From JAENVT01 sp031412355 (GTDB taxonomy: Bacteria; Actinomycetota; Acidimicrobiia; Acidimicrobiales; Ilumatobacteraceae): a stretch of 27,197 bases of DNA. The notes below the pieces were generated by a model, which worked only from the letters and a program-made list of their open reading frames with translations, was not told where the DNA came from and made no database searches. The DNA lies in contig JANOCR010000075.1 of the NCBI GenBank assembly GCA_031412355.1, positions 1 through 27,197 of the forward strand. Direction: 5' to 3'. Positions 1-6,677 of this stretch are shown here, piece by piece (position 1 is the stretch's first letter; the number at the start of each line of letters is the position of its first letter). The position numbers and the translations under genes are program-made.

Positions 1-1658
1 CTGGCGATGCAGCCGTCCGTCCAGTGAGGCAAAAGCATCAGCGCCATCGTGGTGCCGTACTGGCCGTTGTCGCCGTTGTTCTCCCACATCGCCCGCCCGC
101 ACCCGTGCGTCGAGTCGGCACCAAGTGCCTTCATCTGGTCGATCAGTGACTTGTACTCGCCGTAGGCATCACGACCCTCGTAGCCCATGAAGTTGTAGCG
201 GGTCCACCCATCGCTCTGGGCGTCTTTGGCATCGGCAGAAAGTGTGATCGGATTGAAGCCGCCCACGCCCCACGAGTACACGTTCTTGCCGTGTTGCGTG
301 ATCACGCGGCCGCCGGGTACCTGTTGGAACAGGAACAGCTCCATGACCAGCACCACGACGCCGACCACGCCGGCCGTGCCGAGGCCGACCTTCCACATGC
401 TGTCACGCGATCGCGTCGGACGCGCACGCACGCCGCGCACCATGACCTCGACGAGCTCGACGACGCCGACCATCATCAACATCAGACGCAGCAGGTACAG
501 GAACGGCAGCAAGCGCGGGTTCCACAGCAGACCGATGACCGGCAGAGAGTCTTTGGCCAGAAAGACGAATGCGGTCAGCGCCAGCGCGCAGATTCCCAAC
601 CAGGCACCGCCGAGATGTCGTCGAATCACAGACATGACGAATCCGAAGATGGCCAAACCGGTGACGACGATGTCGAGGAACGTGGTCCACGGGAAGAACA
701 TGTCCCAATACGAATCGGTCACGCCGTCGGGCCGGCCGTGGTACTTCATGTCGGTCATGTACGCGTGATTGGCAAGGAACGGCAGGACCCAGAACGCGCT
801 CAACAGCACGGCACCTGCCAGCACCGTGAAGCCGTAGATGAACCGCGTGCGGTCCATCCACACTGCCCACAGAAGCAATGCGCCGAGCACGACGAAGATC
901 AACACGATGCCGTGGCACAGCATCGCCAAGGCGATCAGCACCGCCGCCCAACTGCGGAACTTGCCGGTCTCCATGCCGCGGGCGAACACGCCGAGACCCA
1001 ACATGGCGAACGACAGCGCGATGGAGAACGAGAACTCCCCCGCCATCGTGCTCTTGACGTTGCCGCCATAGATCGAAAAGCTCTCGTCGTACAAGAAGAT
1101 GGTGGCGGCCAGCGCCATCAGTTCGGGCATCGGGTATCGGAAGCGGGCCAGCCGTCCGAACGCCCAGGTGCAGACGGGCAGTGTGACGAGACCGAGGATC
1201 GCGACCAGCTTGAACGCGACGCCGTACGGGAACACGGTGTTGAGGGCGACGATCATCAGCGCCGGCACGACCATGTAGAAGCGGTACAGCGGGAAACCGT
1301 CGTACCAGTAGTTGCTCCAGCCACTGAGCTGGAAGTTGGGGAGCAGCTGATCTCGGAGGTATGCCGGTGCCATGACGTGGGCACCCATATCACCGCCGGT
1401 GGGCGTGTTGTTCTCGAACACGAGATCGAGATGCACGATCTTCAACACCGAAAACGTCGAGCCGCCGACGATGATCAAGGCGGTGAGGTAGCGGGCGATG
1501 CGTTCGTTGGTCCATGGCGCGTCGAGCCAGTACCGCGGCCGTCGCACAGCGCGCGACACGATCCGGTCGATCAAGGGGCGACGGGGCGGCGCGGGTCGCG
1601 TCTCGGTCAGCGGCTGAGGTTCATCGGCCACGATCGCATCGTCGATCAGCTCCGTCAT
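1..1658 (-). CDS. Large polytopic membrane protein, PF10131-like (3' end outside window)
   Basis: An uninterrupted minus-strand frame runs from an ATG at 1658 to the left edge (552 codons), so the C-terminus lies outside the window. A roughly 50-residue cytoplasmic N-terminus is followed by a first membrane helix (about residues 55-75), then a loop with the motif GGDMGAH (Asp90, His94), then many hydrophobic helices and the start of an extracytoplasmic segment. An acidic Asp...His loop after TM1 in a protein with many helices resembles the '6-pyruvoyl-tetrahydropterin synthase-related' membrane family (PF10131) and GT-C-fold glycosyltransferases in general, which use lipid-phosphate sugar donors. 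I infer a role in envelope glycan synthesis. The start lies 40 bp after the CPBP gene on the same strand. The family name is from memory of the motif; the membrane topology is directly visible. Confidence 0.75.
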   Translation of the reverse strand, partial: MTELIDDAIVADEPQPLTETRPAPPRRPLIDRIVSRAVRRPRYWLDAPWTNERIARYLTALIIVGGSTFSVLKIVHLDLVFENNTPTGGDMGAHVMAPAYLRDQLLPNFQLSGWSNYWYDGFPLYRFYMVVPALMIVALNTVFPYGVAFKLVAILGLVTLPVCTWAFGRLARFRYPMPELMALAATIFLYDESFSIYGGNVKSTMAGEFSFSIALSFAMLGLGVFARGMETGKFRSWAAVLIALAMLCHGIVLIFVVLGALLLWAVWMDRTRFIYGFTVLAGAVLLSAFWVLPFLANHAYMTDMKYHGRPDGVTDSYWDMFFPWTTFLDIVVTGLAIFGFVMSVIRRHLGGAWLGICALALTAFVFLAKDSLPVIGLLWNPRLLPFLYLLRLMLMMVGVVELVEVMVRGVRARPTRSRDSMWKVGLGTAGVVGVVVLVMELFLFQQVPGGRVITQHGKNVYSWGVGGFNPITLSADAKDAQSDGWTRYNFMGYEGRDAYGEYKSLIDQMKALGADSTHGCGRAMWENNGDNGQYGTTMALMLLPHWTDGCIA

Positions 1659-1669
1659 GTCGGCGTCAT
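1655..1669 (-). other. Possible four-codon leader ORF overlapping the downstream start
   Basis: On the minus strand an ATG at 1669 opens a four-codon frame (Met-Thr-Pro-Thr) whose TGA overlaps the start codon of the PF10131-like gene as ATGA. A GGAG sequence sits 7 nt before this leader ATG, a good Shine-Dalgarno distance, but 18 nt before the main start, which is too far. This would allow translational coupling. The alternative is leaderless transcription: AACAAT (1673 to 1668) lies 9 nt before the main ATG, as seen at other genes here. The sequence cannot decide between them. Confidence 0.3.
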
Positions 1670-1698
1670 TGTTTCACTCCACCACCGGTCATGGAGTG

Positions 1699-2430
1699 TC
1701 ACCCTGTGCATGCCACCAACAACAGTCCGGTGGCATTGAAGGCCATGTGGGTCACGATGCTCAAACCCAACCTGCGCGTACGCAGCGCGCACACGCCCAA
1801 AACGAGGCCGAAGACGAACAGGCCAGGGAACTCGACCCAACGAAAGTGGATCAACGCGAAGAACGTAGCGACGGCGACCACTGCGACGGCGTCGTGAAGC
1901 CGGCGCAGCACAGCACCCTGCAGCAGGCCGCGATACACCAGTTCTTCGACAAGGGGGGCACCGATCACGATGATCACGACCAGGCCGACCAGCCAGCCGC
2001 CATGGGCACGGTCGTACAGATCGCGTGCATTGCGTTCGACCCGCGAGCGGCTGAAGGTGTCGGGCCAGCCGCGCTCGAGCGGCCAGTAGACCAGCCGCAG
2101 CGCGACGAGCTGGGACAGCACGCCGATGGGCACGCCAACGAGGTCGACAACGCGGAATCGCAGTCCGTAACCGTCGGCGAACCGTCGACCGAGCCGATCG
2201 GTCAGCACCCACAGGCCGGCCAGCATGGGCGTCCACAGGGCGGCGGCCAGGACCATCGTGACCCACACCGGCGCCTCGGACGCACTGTCGTAGCCCGTGG
2301 CCCCGATCACCGCCGCGCCGATGATGTTGCCTGCCAGCCAGGTCATCGCCCACACCGCCGCCGCCTGGCCGACACCGACGCCCGTTTGATCGGGAGCTAC
2401 ACGGGTCGGGGAGATCTCGGCGCCGGGCAT
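1699..2430 (-). CDS. CPBP-family intramembrane metalloprotease
   Basis: This 243-residue membrane protein belongs to the CPBP (CAAX protease and bacteriocin-processing) family, also called Abi. The three family motifs are visible. Motif 1 is EELVYRG (Glu162, Glu163, Arg167), motif 2 is FALIHF (His195), and motif 3 is HMAFNATG (His228, Asn232). These form the presumed glutamate/histidine metal site inside the membrane. Several hydrophobic helices surround them (about 28-45, 55-77, 97-115, 146-160, 181-195, 203-215, 223-240). Members cleave prenylated or other membrane peptides, or act as immunity proteins; the substrate here is unknown. The start at ATG 2430 is supported by a TAATCT hexamer 8 nt upstream, indicating leaderless transcription. 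The PF10131-like gene follows 40 bp downstream. Confidence 0.88.
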   Translation of the reverse strand: MPGAEISPTRVAPDQTGVGVGQAAAVWAMTWLAGNIIGAAVIGATGYDSASEAPVWVTMVLAAALWTPMLAGLWVLTDRLGRRFADGYGLRFRVVDLVGVPIGVLSQLVALRLVYWPLERGWPDTFSRSRVERNARDLYDRAHGGWLVGLVVIIVIGAPLVEELVYRGLLQGAVLRRLHDAVAVVAVATFFALIHFRWVEFPGLFVFGLVLGVCALRTRRLGLSIVTHMAFNATGLLLVACTG

Positions 2431-2438
2431 GGGCCGAC

Positions 2439-2444
2439 AGATTA
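2439..2444 (-). promoter_or_regulatory. -10-like hexamer TAATCT for the CPBP gene
   Basis: TAATCT reads on the minus strand 8 nt before the ATG at 2430, with no Shine-Dalgarno between. It matches the actinobacterial TAnnnT -10 pattern and the spacing implies a leaderless mRNA. No convincing -35 was seen. Confidence 0.5.
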
Positions 2445-2467
2445 CCGGCGCACCGCGCGTGACCGGG

Positions 2468-2704
2468 TCAGCCGGCGAGACGCGAGGAAGCCGCGAACAC
2501 CAGCACGCGCCGGCTGCGACGGTCTTCCAACCGCCATCCGTTGGGGACCGACAGGCGGGCTGTGTGACGTTCGCACAGGTCGTAGTCGTGAGGCTCGCGA
2601 CTGACGGTCAGATCGTCGAGCCACACGATCGCCCGGCCATACTGATACGAGAGCGTCGACGACGCAACCTGAGCGCACCCGGTACGCGAACACTGCCGGT
2701 TCAT
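2468..2704 (-). CDS. DUF3499 family zinc-ribbon-like protein
   Basis: A 78-residue protein with the pattern of the actinobacteria-specific DUF3499 family: an N-terminal RQCSRTGC motif (Cys5, Cys10), a tyrosine-rich strand, and the EPHDYDLCERH block (Cys44, His47), followed by a 'P-x-GW' element. The two Cys and the Cys/His pair could form a zinc site. The family has no established function. In Mycobacterium and Streptomyces it sits near mannose-nucleotide, whiB and F420 genes, relatives of which occur elsewhere in this window. The ATG at 2704 has TAATTT 6 nt upstream and no ribosome-binding site, so it is probably leaderless. It is divergent from ftsH and 37 bp ahead of the CPBP gene. Confidence 0.82.
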   Translation of the reverse strand: MNRQCSRTGCAQVASSTLSYQYGRAIVWLDDLTVSREPHDYDLCERHTARLSVPNGWRLEDRRSRRVLVFAASSRLAG

Positions 2705-2710
2705 GCGACC

Positions 2711-2716
2711 AAATTA
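2711..2716 (-). promoter_or_regulatory. -10-like hexamer TAATTT for the DUF3499 gene
   Basis: TAATTT on the minus strand ends 6 nt before the ATG at 2704. There is no Shine-Dalgarno in the gap, which fits leaderless transcription. It lies in the 84-bp intergenic region shared with the divergent ftsH-like gene. Confidence 0.45.
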
Positions 2717-2776
2717 TGCGGCGCTCCGACCCGGGTGGTGGATGCATCCTGCACAACCAATTGTCCCAGGGACCCG

Positions 2777-2782
2777 TAGCAT
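2777..2782 (+). promoter_or_regulatory. -10-like hexamer TAGCAT for the ftsH-like gene
   Basis: TAGCAT is followed by 6 nt and then the ATG at 2789, with no purine-rich ribosome-binding site. The geometry predicts that transcription begins at or next to the start codon. Confidence 0.45.
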
Positions 2783-2788
2783 ATCGAT

Positions 2789-4762
2789 ATGAGCAACCTG
2801 CCTCCCCCGCCTCCCCCGCCGCCGCCTGGCCGCTCGGGTGGACGTGGCCCGCAGAACGATCAACAGCCACCCGAGCGCGGCCGACGCGCGATGGGAAGTG
2901 GATGGCCGCGGTGGGTCATCCCCGTGCTGTTCGCCGTGCTGATGTTGTCGTTCGCGTTGCCGCGAGTGTGGCCAACCGAGACAACCGAGAAGAAGCCGTT
3001 CAGCGCCTTCTGGTCGCTGGTCAACGACGGCCAGGTCAAGAGCGTCGTCGTCAACAACCAGACCAACAACATCAGCGGCGAGCTGATCAACGGCGAGAAG
3101 TTCACCAGCACGGCGCCGAACAGCTTCCCCGACGTCAACCAGACCAGGGAGCTACAGGAAAAGGGCGTCGAGTTCGAGGCCAAGACGCCGAGCTCCAACT
3201 GGCTGCTCAGCTGGGCCAGTCTGCTGCTTCCGCTGGTGTTGCTGATCGGGTTCTTCATGTGGATGCAACGCCGCGCCGCGGGCCAAATGGGCAACGTGAT
3301 GTCCATCGGTCGCAGCCGGGCGAAGGCGTACACCACCGACAAGCCGTCGACCACATTCGCCGACATCGCCGGCTACGAGGGCGTCAAGCAGGAGATCACC
3401 GAAGTCGTCGACTTCCTGCGCATGCCCGAGCGCTTCCGCGAGATCGGCGCCCGCGTCCCGAAAGGCATCCTGCTGGTCGGTCCCCCAGGTACCGGCAAGA
3501 CCCTGTTCGCCCGCGCGGTTGCCGGCGAAGCCGGTGTCGGGTTCCTGTCGGTCACGGGCAGCGACTTCATGGAGATGTTCGTCGGCGTCGGCGCAAGCCG
3601 CGTGCGCGACCTCTTCCAGCAGGCCCGCAAGATGGGCCGGGCCATCATCTTCGTCGACGAGATCGACTCCATCGGCCGCAAGCGCGGCGCTGGTCTCGGC
3701 GGCGGCCACGACGAACGCGAGCAGACGCTCAACCAGATGCTGGCCGAGATGGACGGCTTCGAGACCAGCGAGGGCATCGTCATCCTCGCGGCCACCAACC
3801 GTCCCGACATCCTCGACCCCGCGCTGCTGCGGCCAGGTCGCTTCGACCGCACGATCATCGTTCCCCTGCCGGAGAACGAAGAGCGTCTCGCCATCTTGAA
3901 GGTGCACAGCCGTGACAAGCGAATGGGACCCGACGTCGACCTCGAGGTGATGTCGAAAGCCACGCCCGGAATGAGCGGCGCAGATCTGGCCAACCTCGTC
4001 AACGAAGCGGCCCTGTTCGCGGTTCGCCGGGGCAGCAAGCAGATCGAGCGGATCGACTTCGAGAACGCCCGCGACCGCGTCGTGATGGGCGCCCGTCGCG
4101 AGAGCCTGGTGTTGAGCGCCGAGGAGAAGCGGGCCACCGCGATCCACGAGGGCGGCCATGCAATCTTGACCACAGTGCTGCCGCATGCGGACCCGTTGCA
4201 CAAGGTCACGATCCTGCCCCGCGGTATGGCGCTGGGTGTCACGTGGAGCCTGCCGGAAGAACGGCACACGTACTCGAAGGAGTACTTCGACGACGTGATC
4301 TGCCGAGCGATGGGCGGGCGAGTTGCCGAAAAGATCGTGTTCGGTCACCTCAACTCGGGCGCCGCCAACGATCTCGAGCAGGCCACCAGCATCGCCCGCC
4401 GTATGGTGCGCGAGTGGGGCATGAGCGACGCCGTCGGCCCCATGGCGTGGAGCGGCCACCAGCAGGTGTTCCTGGGCGAAGACCTCATGACCCAGGGCCG
4501 CGAGTACGGCGACGACACCGCCAAGATGATCGACGAAGAGGTGTTCCGCATCCTGCACGAGCAAGAGGCACGGGCATTTGAAGTGCTATCGAAGCACCGC
4601 AAGGCACTCGACCTCGTTGCCGAGGCACTTCTCGAGCGCGAGACCATCGATGGCGGAGAAGTAGCCCGCATCGTGCACGAGAGCCTCGGCGGCGGTACAG
4701 ACAAAGAGTCCAGCGATGCCGTCGCCACCGAGGATGCACCAGCCGGAGCCGACGCGACCTAG
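2789..4762 (+). CDS. ftsH: FtsH-family ATP-dependent zinc metalloprotease
   Basis: A 657-residue membrane-anchored AAA protease that extracts and degrades membrane and misfolded proteins as a hexamer. Domains in order: a proline-rich cytoplasmic tail (nine consecutive prolines at residues 5-13), TM1 (about 42-60), an extracytoplasmic FtsH domain (about 65-135), TM2 (about 138-158), the AAA module with Walker A GPPGTGKT (231-238), pore motif MFVGVG (263-268), Walker B IIFVDE (286-291) and arginine fingers Arg348/Arg351, then an M41 peptidase with HEGGH (453-457) and the third zinc ligand in NDLEQAT (Asp528). All catalytic residues are present, so it should be active. HEGGH replaces the commoner HEAGH, still within HExxH. 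The polyproline N-terminus is unusual compared with E. coli FtsH. It is transcribed alone, divergent from DUF3499 and convergent with the thioredoxin-like gene. Confidence 0.95.
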   Translation: MSNLPPPPPPPPPGRSGGRGPQNDQQPPERGRRAMGSGWPRWVIPVLFAVLMLSFALPRVWPTETTEKKPFSAFWSLVNDGQVKSVVVNNQTNNISGELINGEKFTSTAPNSFPDVNQTRELQEKGVEFEAKTPSSNWLLSWASLLLPLVLLIGFFMWMQRRAAGQMGNVMSIGRSRAKAYTTDKPSTTFADIAGYEGVKQEITEVVDFLRMPERFREIGARVPKGILLVGPPGTGKTLFARAVAGEAGVGFLSVTGSDFMEMFVGVGASRVRDLFQQARKMGRAIIFVDEIDSIGRKRGAGLGGGHDEREQTLNQMLAEMDGFETSEGIVILAATNRPDILDPALLRPGRFDRTIIVPLPENEERLAILKVHSRDKRMGPDVDLEVMSKATPGMSGADLANLVNEAALFAVRRGSKQIERIDFENARDRVVMGARRESLVLSAEEKRATAIHEGGHAILTTVLPHADPLHKVTILPRGMALGVTWSLPEERHTYSKEYFDDVICRAMGGRVAEKIVFGHLNSGAANDLEQATSIARRMVREWGMSDAVGPMAWSGHQQVFLGEDLMTQGREYGDDTAKMIDEEVFRILHEQEARAFEVLSKHRKALDLVAEALLERETIDGGEVARIVHESLGGGTDKESSDAVATEDAPAGADAT

Positions 4763-4796
4763 TGACCCCGACCTAGTGACCCCGACCTAATGACCC
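4755..4796 (+). repeat. Three tandem 14-bp repeats at a convergent gene junction
   Basis: Three head-to-tail copies of CGACCTAGTGACCC (4755-4768, 4769-4782, and 4783-4796 with one G-to-A change). The first contains the ftsH stop TAG (4760-4762). The third supplies the stop of the opposing thioredoxin-like gene (CTA at 4787-4789). Because 14 is not a multiple of three, the copies put TAG, TAG and TAA in all three plus-strand frames. Confidence 0.9.
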
Positions 4797-5233
4797 AGGT
4801 GCGGCTCCGGCGATGAGCCGGGATGGCGCACCTCGGCGACGGCAGCCCACAGGTCGGTCGCCGACATCGGCCCGACGAAGCTAGCCCTGACCACACCGGC
4901 GTGGTCGGCGACGATCGCTATCGGAACGGCGTCGACGTGGTACTTGCGATGCAGCGCCGCGGCGGACGAGTACTCGACATCGACCACGGCGACCTCGGTG
5001 CAGGCCAGCACGTTTGCCTTGCGCACCACGTCGGCGCATGTCATGCACGACGCCGATGAGAACACGGCGACCAGCCAGGGCGAATCAGCGGCGGCAAAGT
5101 CGGCCCGATCGATCTGAGACGGTGCGGTGTACACCGGCTGCGTAGGGGCGTCGACACCACGGCGACGCCTCAGGACGGCAGCGACGGTGAGGGCGACGGC
5201 CAGGACAGCGGTGGCAATCACGACCTGCGCCAC
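4787..5233 (-). CDS. Membrane-anchored thioredoxin-like protein
   Basis: A 148-residue protein with an N-terminal membrane helix (about 3-21), a basic stop-transfer RRRR, a linker, and a thioredoxin-like domain (about 40-135). The active-site motif is SCMTC (Cys63, Cys66), and the cis-proline loop is AVPIAIV (Pro104). The helix suggests an anchored domain, possibly facing outside, that acts as a thiol-disulfide reductant or oxidant for envelope proteins. With a stop-transfer Arg cluster right after the helix, however, the domain could instead be cytoplasmic, so orientation is uncertain. The GTG start at 5233 lies 4 bp after the DUF5719 stop, so it is the last gene of the GT2-DUF5719 operon. 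A third cysteine (Cys78) is present. The partner protein is not known. Confidence 0.8.
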   Translation of the reverse strand: MAQVVIATAVLAVALTVAAVLRRRRGVDAPTQPVYTAPSQIDRADFAAADSPWLVAVFSSASCMTCADVVRKANVLACTEVAVVDVEYSSAAALHRKYHVDAVPIAIVADHAGVVRASFVGPMSATDLWAAVAEVRHPGSSPEPHLGH

Positions 5234-5237
5234 GACG

Positions 5238-6677
5238 TCAACCTGGCAGAGCGAACGAGCCGGAGCGACCGCGCAGATCGGGATCGCGGGGCAGCAGGCG
5301 CTCGACGAAGATCCGCTGCGTCGATTCGACTACCAGCGGATGTCCCAGTGCGGTCGGGTCCGAGACCCCGATCGTGATCACGCCACCGGCGGGCAGATCG
5401 ATCGCTTCCATGCCAGGCACCGGCACCTCTCCACCGGCACCGAGTGTCTTCACCGTGACAGTGCCCTGCGAGCCTGTGGCGTTCAACACGACCAGGATGT
5501 TCTCGACCGCCAGATCGGTACCAATGGCCATGCTCCAGCGGGTCGAGGCAAACGATGGTGGCGAGCCCATCACGACGGTTGTCGCCACGGTGTCGTCGGT
5601 CTGGCGCGTGATCGCCCGCTCGACCAGGATCGACCCCGGGGTCTCCGTCGAGAATACCGCGCCGTGCCGGCCGGCCGGAACGCCGACGTCGTCGGCTATC
5701 AGCGACACTACGTTGCCGGCCGGAACCGTCAGCGGATCGGGATTCACGAACCCAGCAGCAGGATCGAGGCCCAGGAACGCCACGTTGACCACGGCTTCGG
5801 TCTCGGAGGCGTTGTAGATGCTGTAGCGCTCGATCACGTTGGGCGCGACCTCGCCATCGGCGAAGTAGAACTGGTCGCCCAGCGACGGAGCACCGAGGGT
5901 CATGGTGAAACCGGCACGGCCAACGGACGTCAGGTACTCCTGAGCGCGGCCGACGACGACGCGACCGCGCGTGCTCTCGACGGTGACCGCCAACACCAGT
6001 TCGCGCTTTGCCAACAGGTCCTGACTGATCACCAGCACGGAGTTGGCCTTCACGAGCAGGCTCTGCAGGATGGCCGGTTGCCGGCTCTCGGTGCTGGTTG
6101 CCTCACTGATGTTGATGATGGCGTCCGATGGGAACGGGTTGGTCACGACCAACTGCTCCCTGCTGCCTTCGACCGTGTAGCCGTCGGCGAAGTACCAGGT
6201 CGACGACGTCGAGTTGGAACACGGCGAGACAGCACTGCCCGAGGGACTGTCGGCGCGCTGTTCGACGAATCCCCCGCCGCCGTAGATCTCGACCATCGCC
6301 GACACGAACGAGCCTTGCGTTTGCAACTGACCGAGATCAAAGACGGTGGTGCCGCGAGACGGAACCTCGAATGCGACAGAGACCGCTGTGCCTTCGGCCG
6401 CGTCGGTGAACGTCGTGATCTTTCCGGTCAGGGCGACCTCCGACGGATTGACGACGATTGCCGCGCCCCCCAGTTGCGGTCCGCCGATGGGGACCCCTGC
6501 ACAGAACCAGGCCGATGTCACGAACTCGCCGTTCGGCACGAACGGCATCGTGGGCTGGCCCAGTCGCGAGAACTCGGCGGGAACACTGTGCACTGGGCGC
6601 GAACGTTGCAACAGCACGACTCCCGCGACCGTGGCCAGCACCATCAGCGTCGCAACCAGCCGGCGCAGCGCGATCAT
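5238..6677 (-). CDS. DUF5719 family extracytoplasmic protein
   Basis: A 479-residue protein with an N-terminal signal or anchor helix (about residues 6-23) and a long beta-rich exported region. It has repeated 'Y/WYFADG' elements (for example TWYFADGYTVEG and QFYFADGEVAPN), 'VVNP/VTNP' strands and turn-rich spacers, giving the look of tandem beta-sandwich modules. This matches the DUF5719 family, which in actinobacteria lies directly after a giant GT2 membrane glycosyltransferase, exactly as here. Function is not established; an accessory role for the glycosyltransferase at the outer face of the membrane is my inference. The ATG at 6677 overlaps the GT2 stop as ATGA, so translation is probably coupled. 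Two cysteines (in AWFCAG and SPCSNS) could form a disulfide. Confidence 0.8.
   Translation of the reverse strand: MIALRRLVATLMVLATVAGVVLLQRSRPVHSVPAEFSRLGQPTMPFVPNGEFVTSAWFCAGVPIGGPQLGGAAIVVNPSEVALTGKITTFTDAAEGTAVSVAFEVPSRGTTVFDLGQLQTQGSFVSAMVEIYGGGGFVEQRADSPSGSAVSPCSNSTSSTWYFADGYTVEGSREQLVVTNPFPSDAIINISEATSTESRQPAILQSLLVKANSVLVISQDLLAKRELVLAVTVESTRGRVVVGRAQEYLTSVGRAGFTMTLGAPSLGDQFYFADGEVAPNVIERYSIYNASETEAVVNVAFLGLDPAAGFVNPDPLTVPAGNVVSLIADDVGVPAGRHGAVFSTETPGSILVERAITRQTDDTVATTVVMGSPPSFASTRWSMAIGTDLAVENILVVLNATGSQGTVTVKTLGAGGEVPVPGMEAIDLPAGGVITIGVSDPTALGHPLVVESTQRIFVERLLPRDPDLRGRSGSFALPG

Noticed and set aside
291..1739. 482-codon open frame on the plus strand
   Set aside because: It lies antisense to the PF10131-like gene. 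Its product is rich in His, Arg, Gln and Asp with no domain features, typical of high-GC shadow frames, whereas the minus frame encodes coherent membrane helices.
3152..4564. 470-codon open frame on the minus strand
   Set aside because: It is antisense to ftsH, whose domain structure is complete, and has a low-complexity His/Ala/Val composition.
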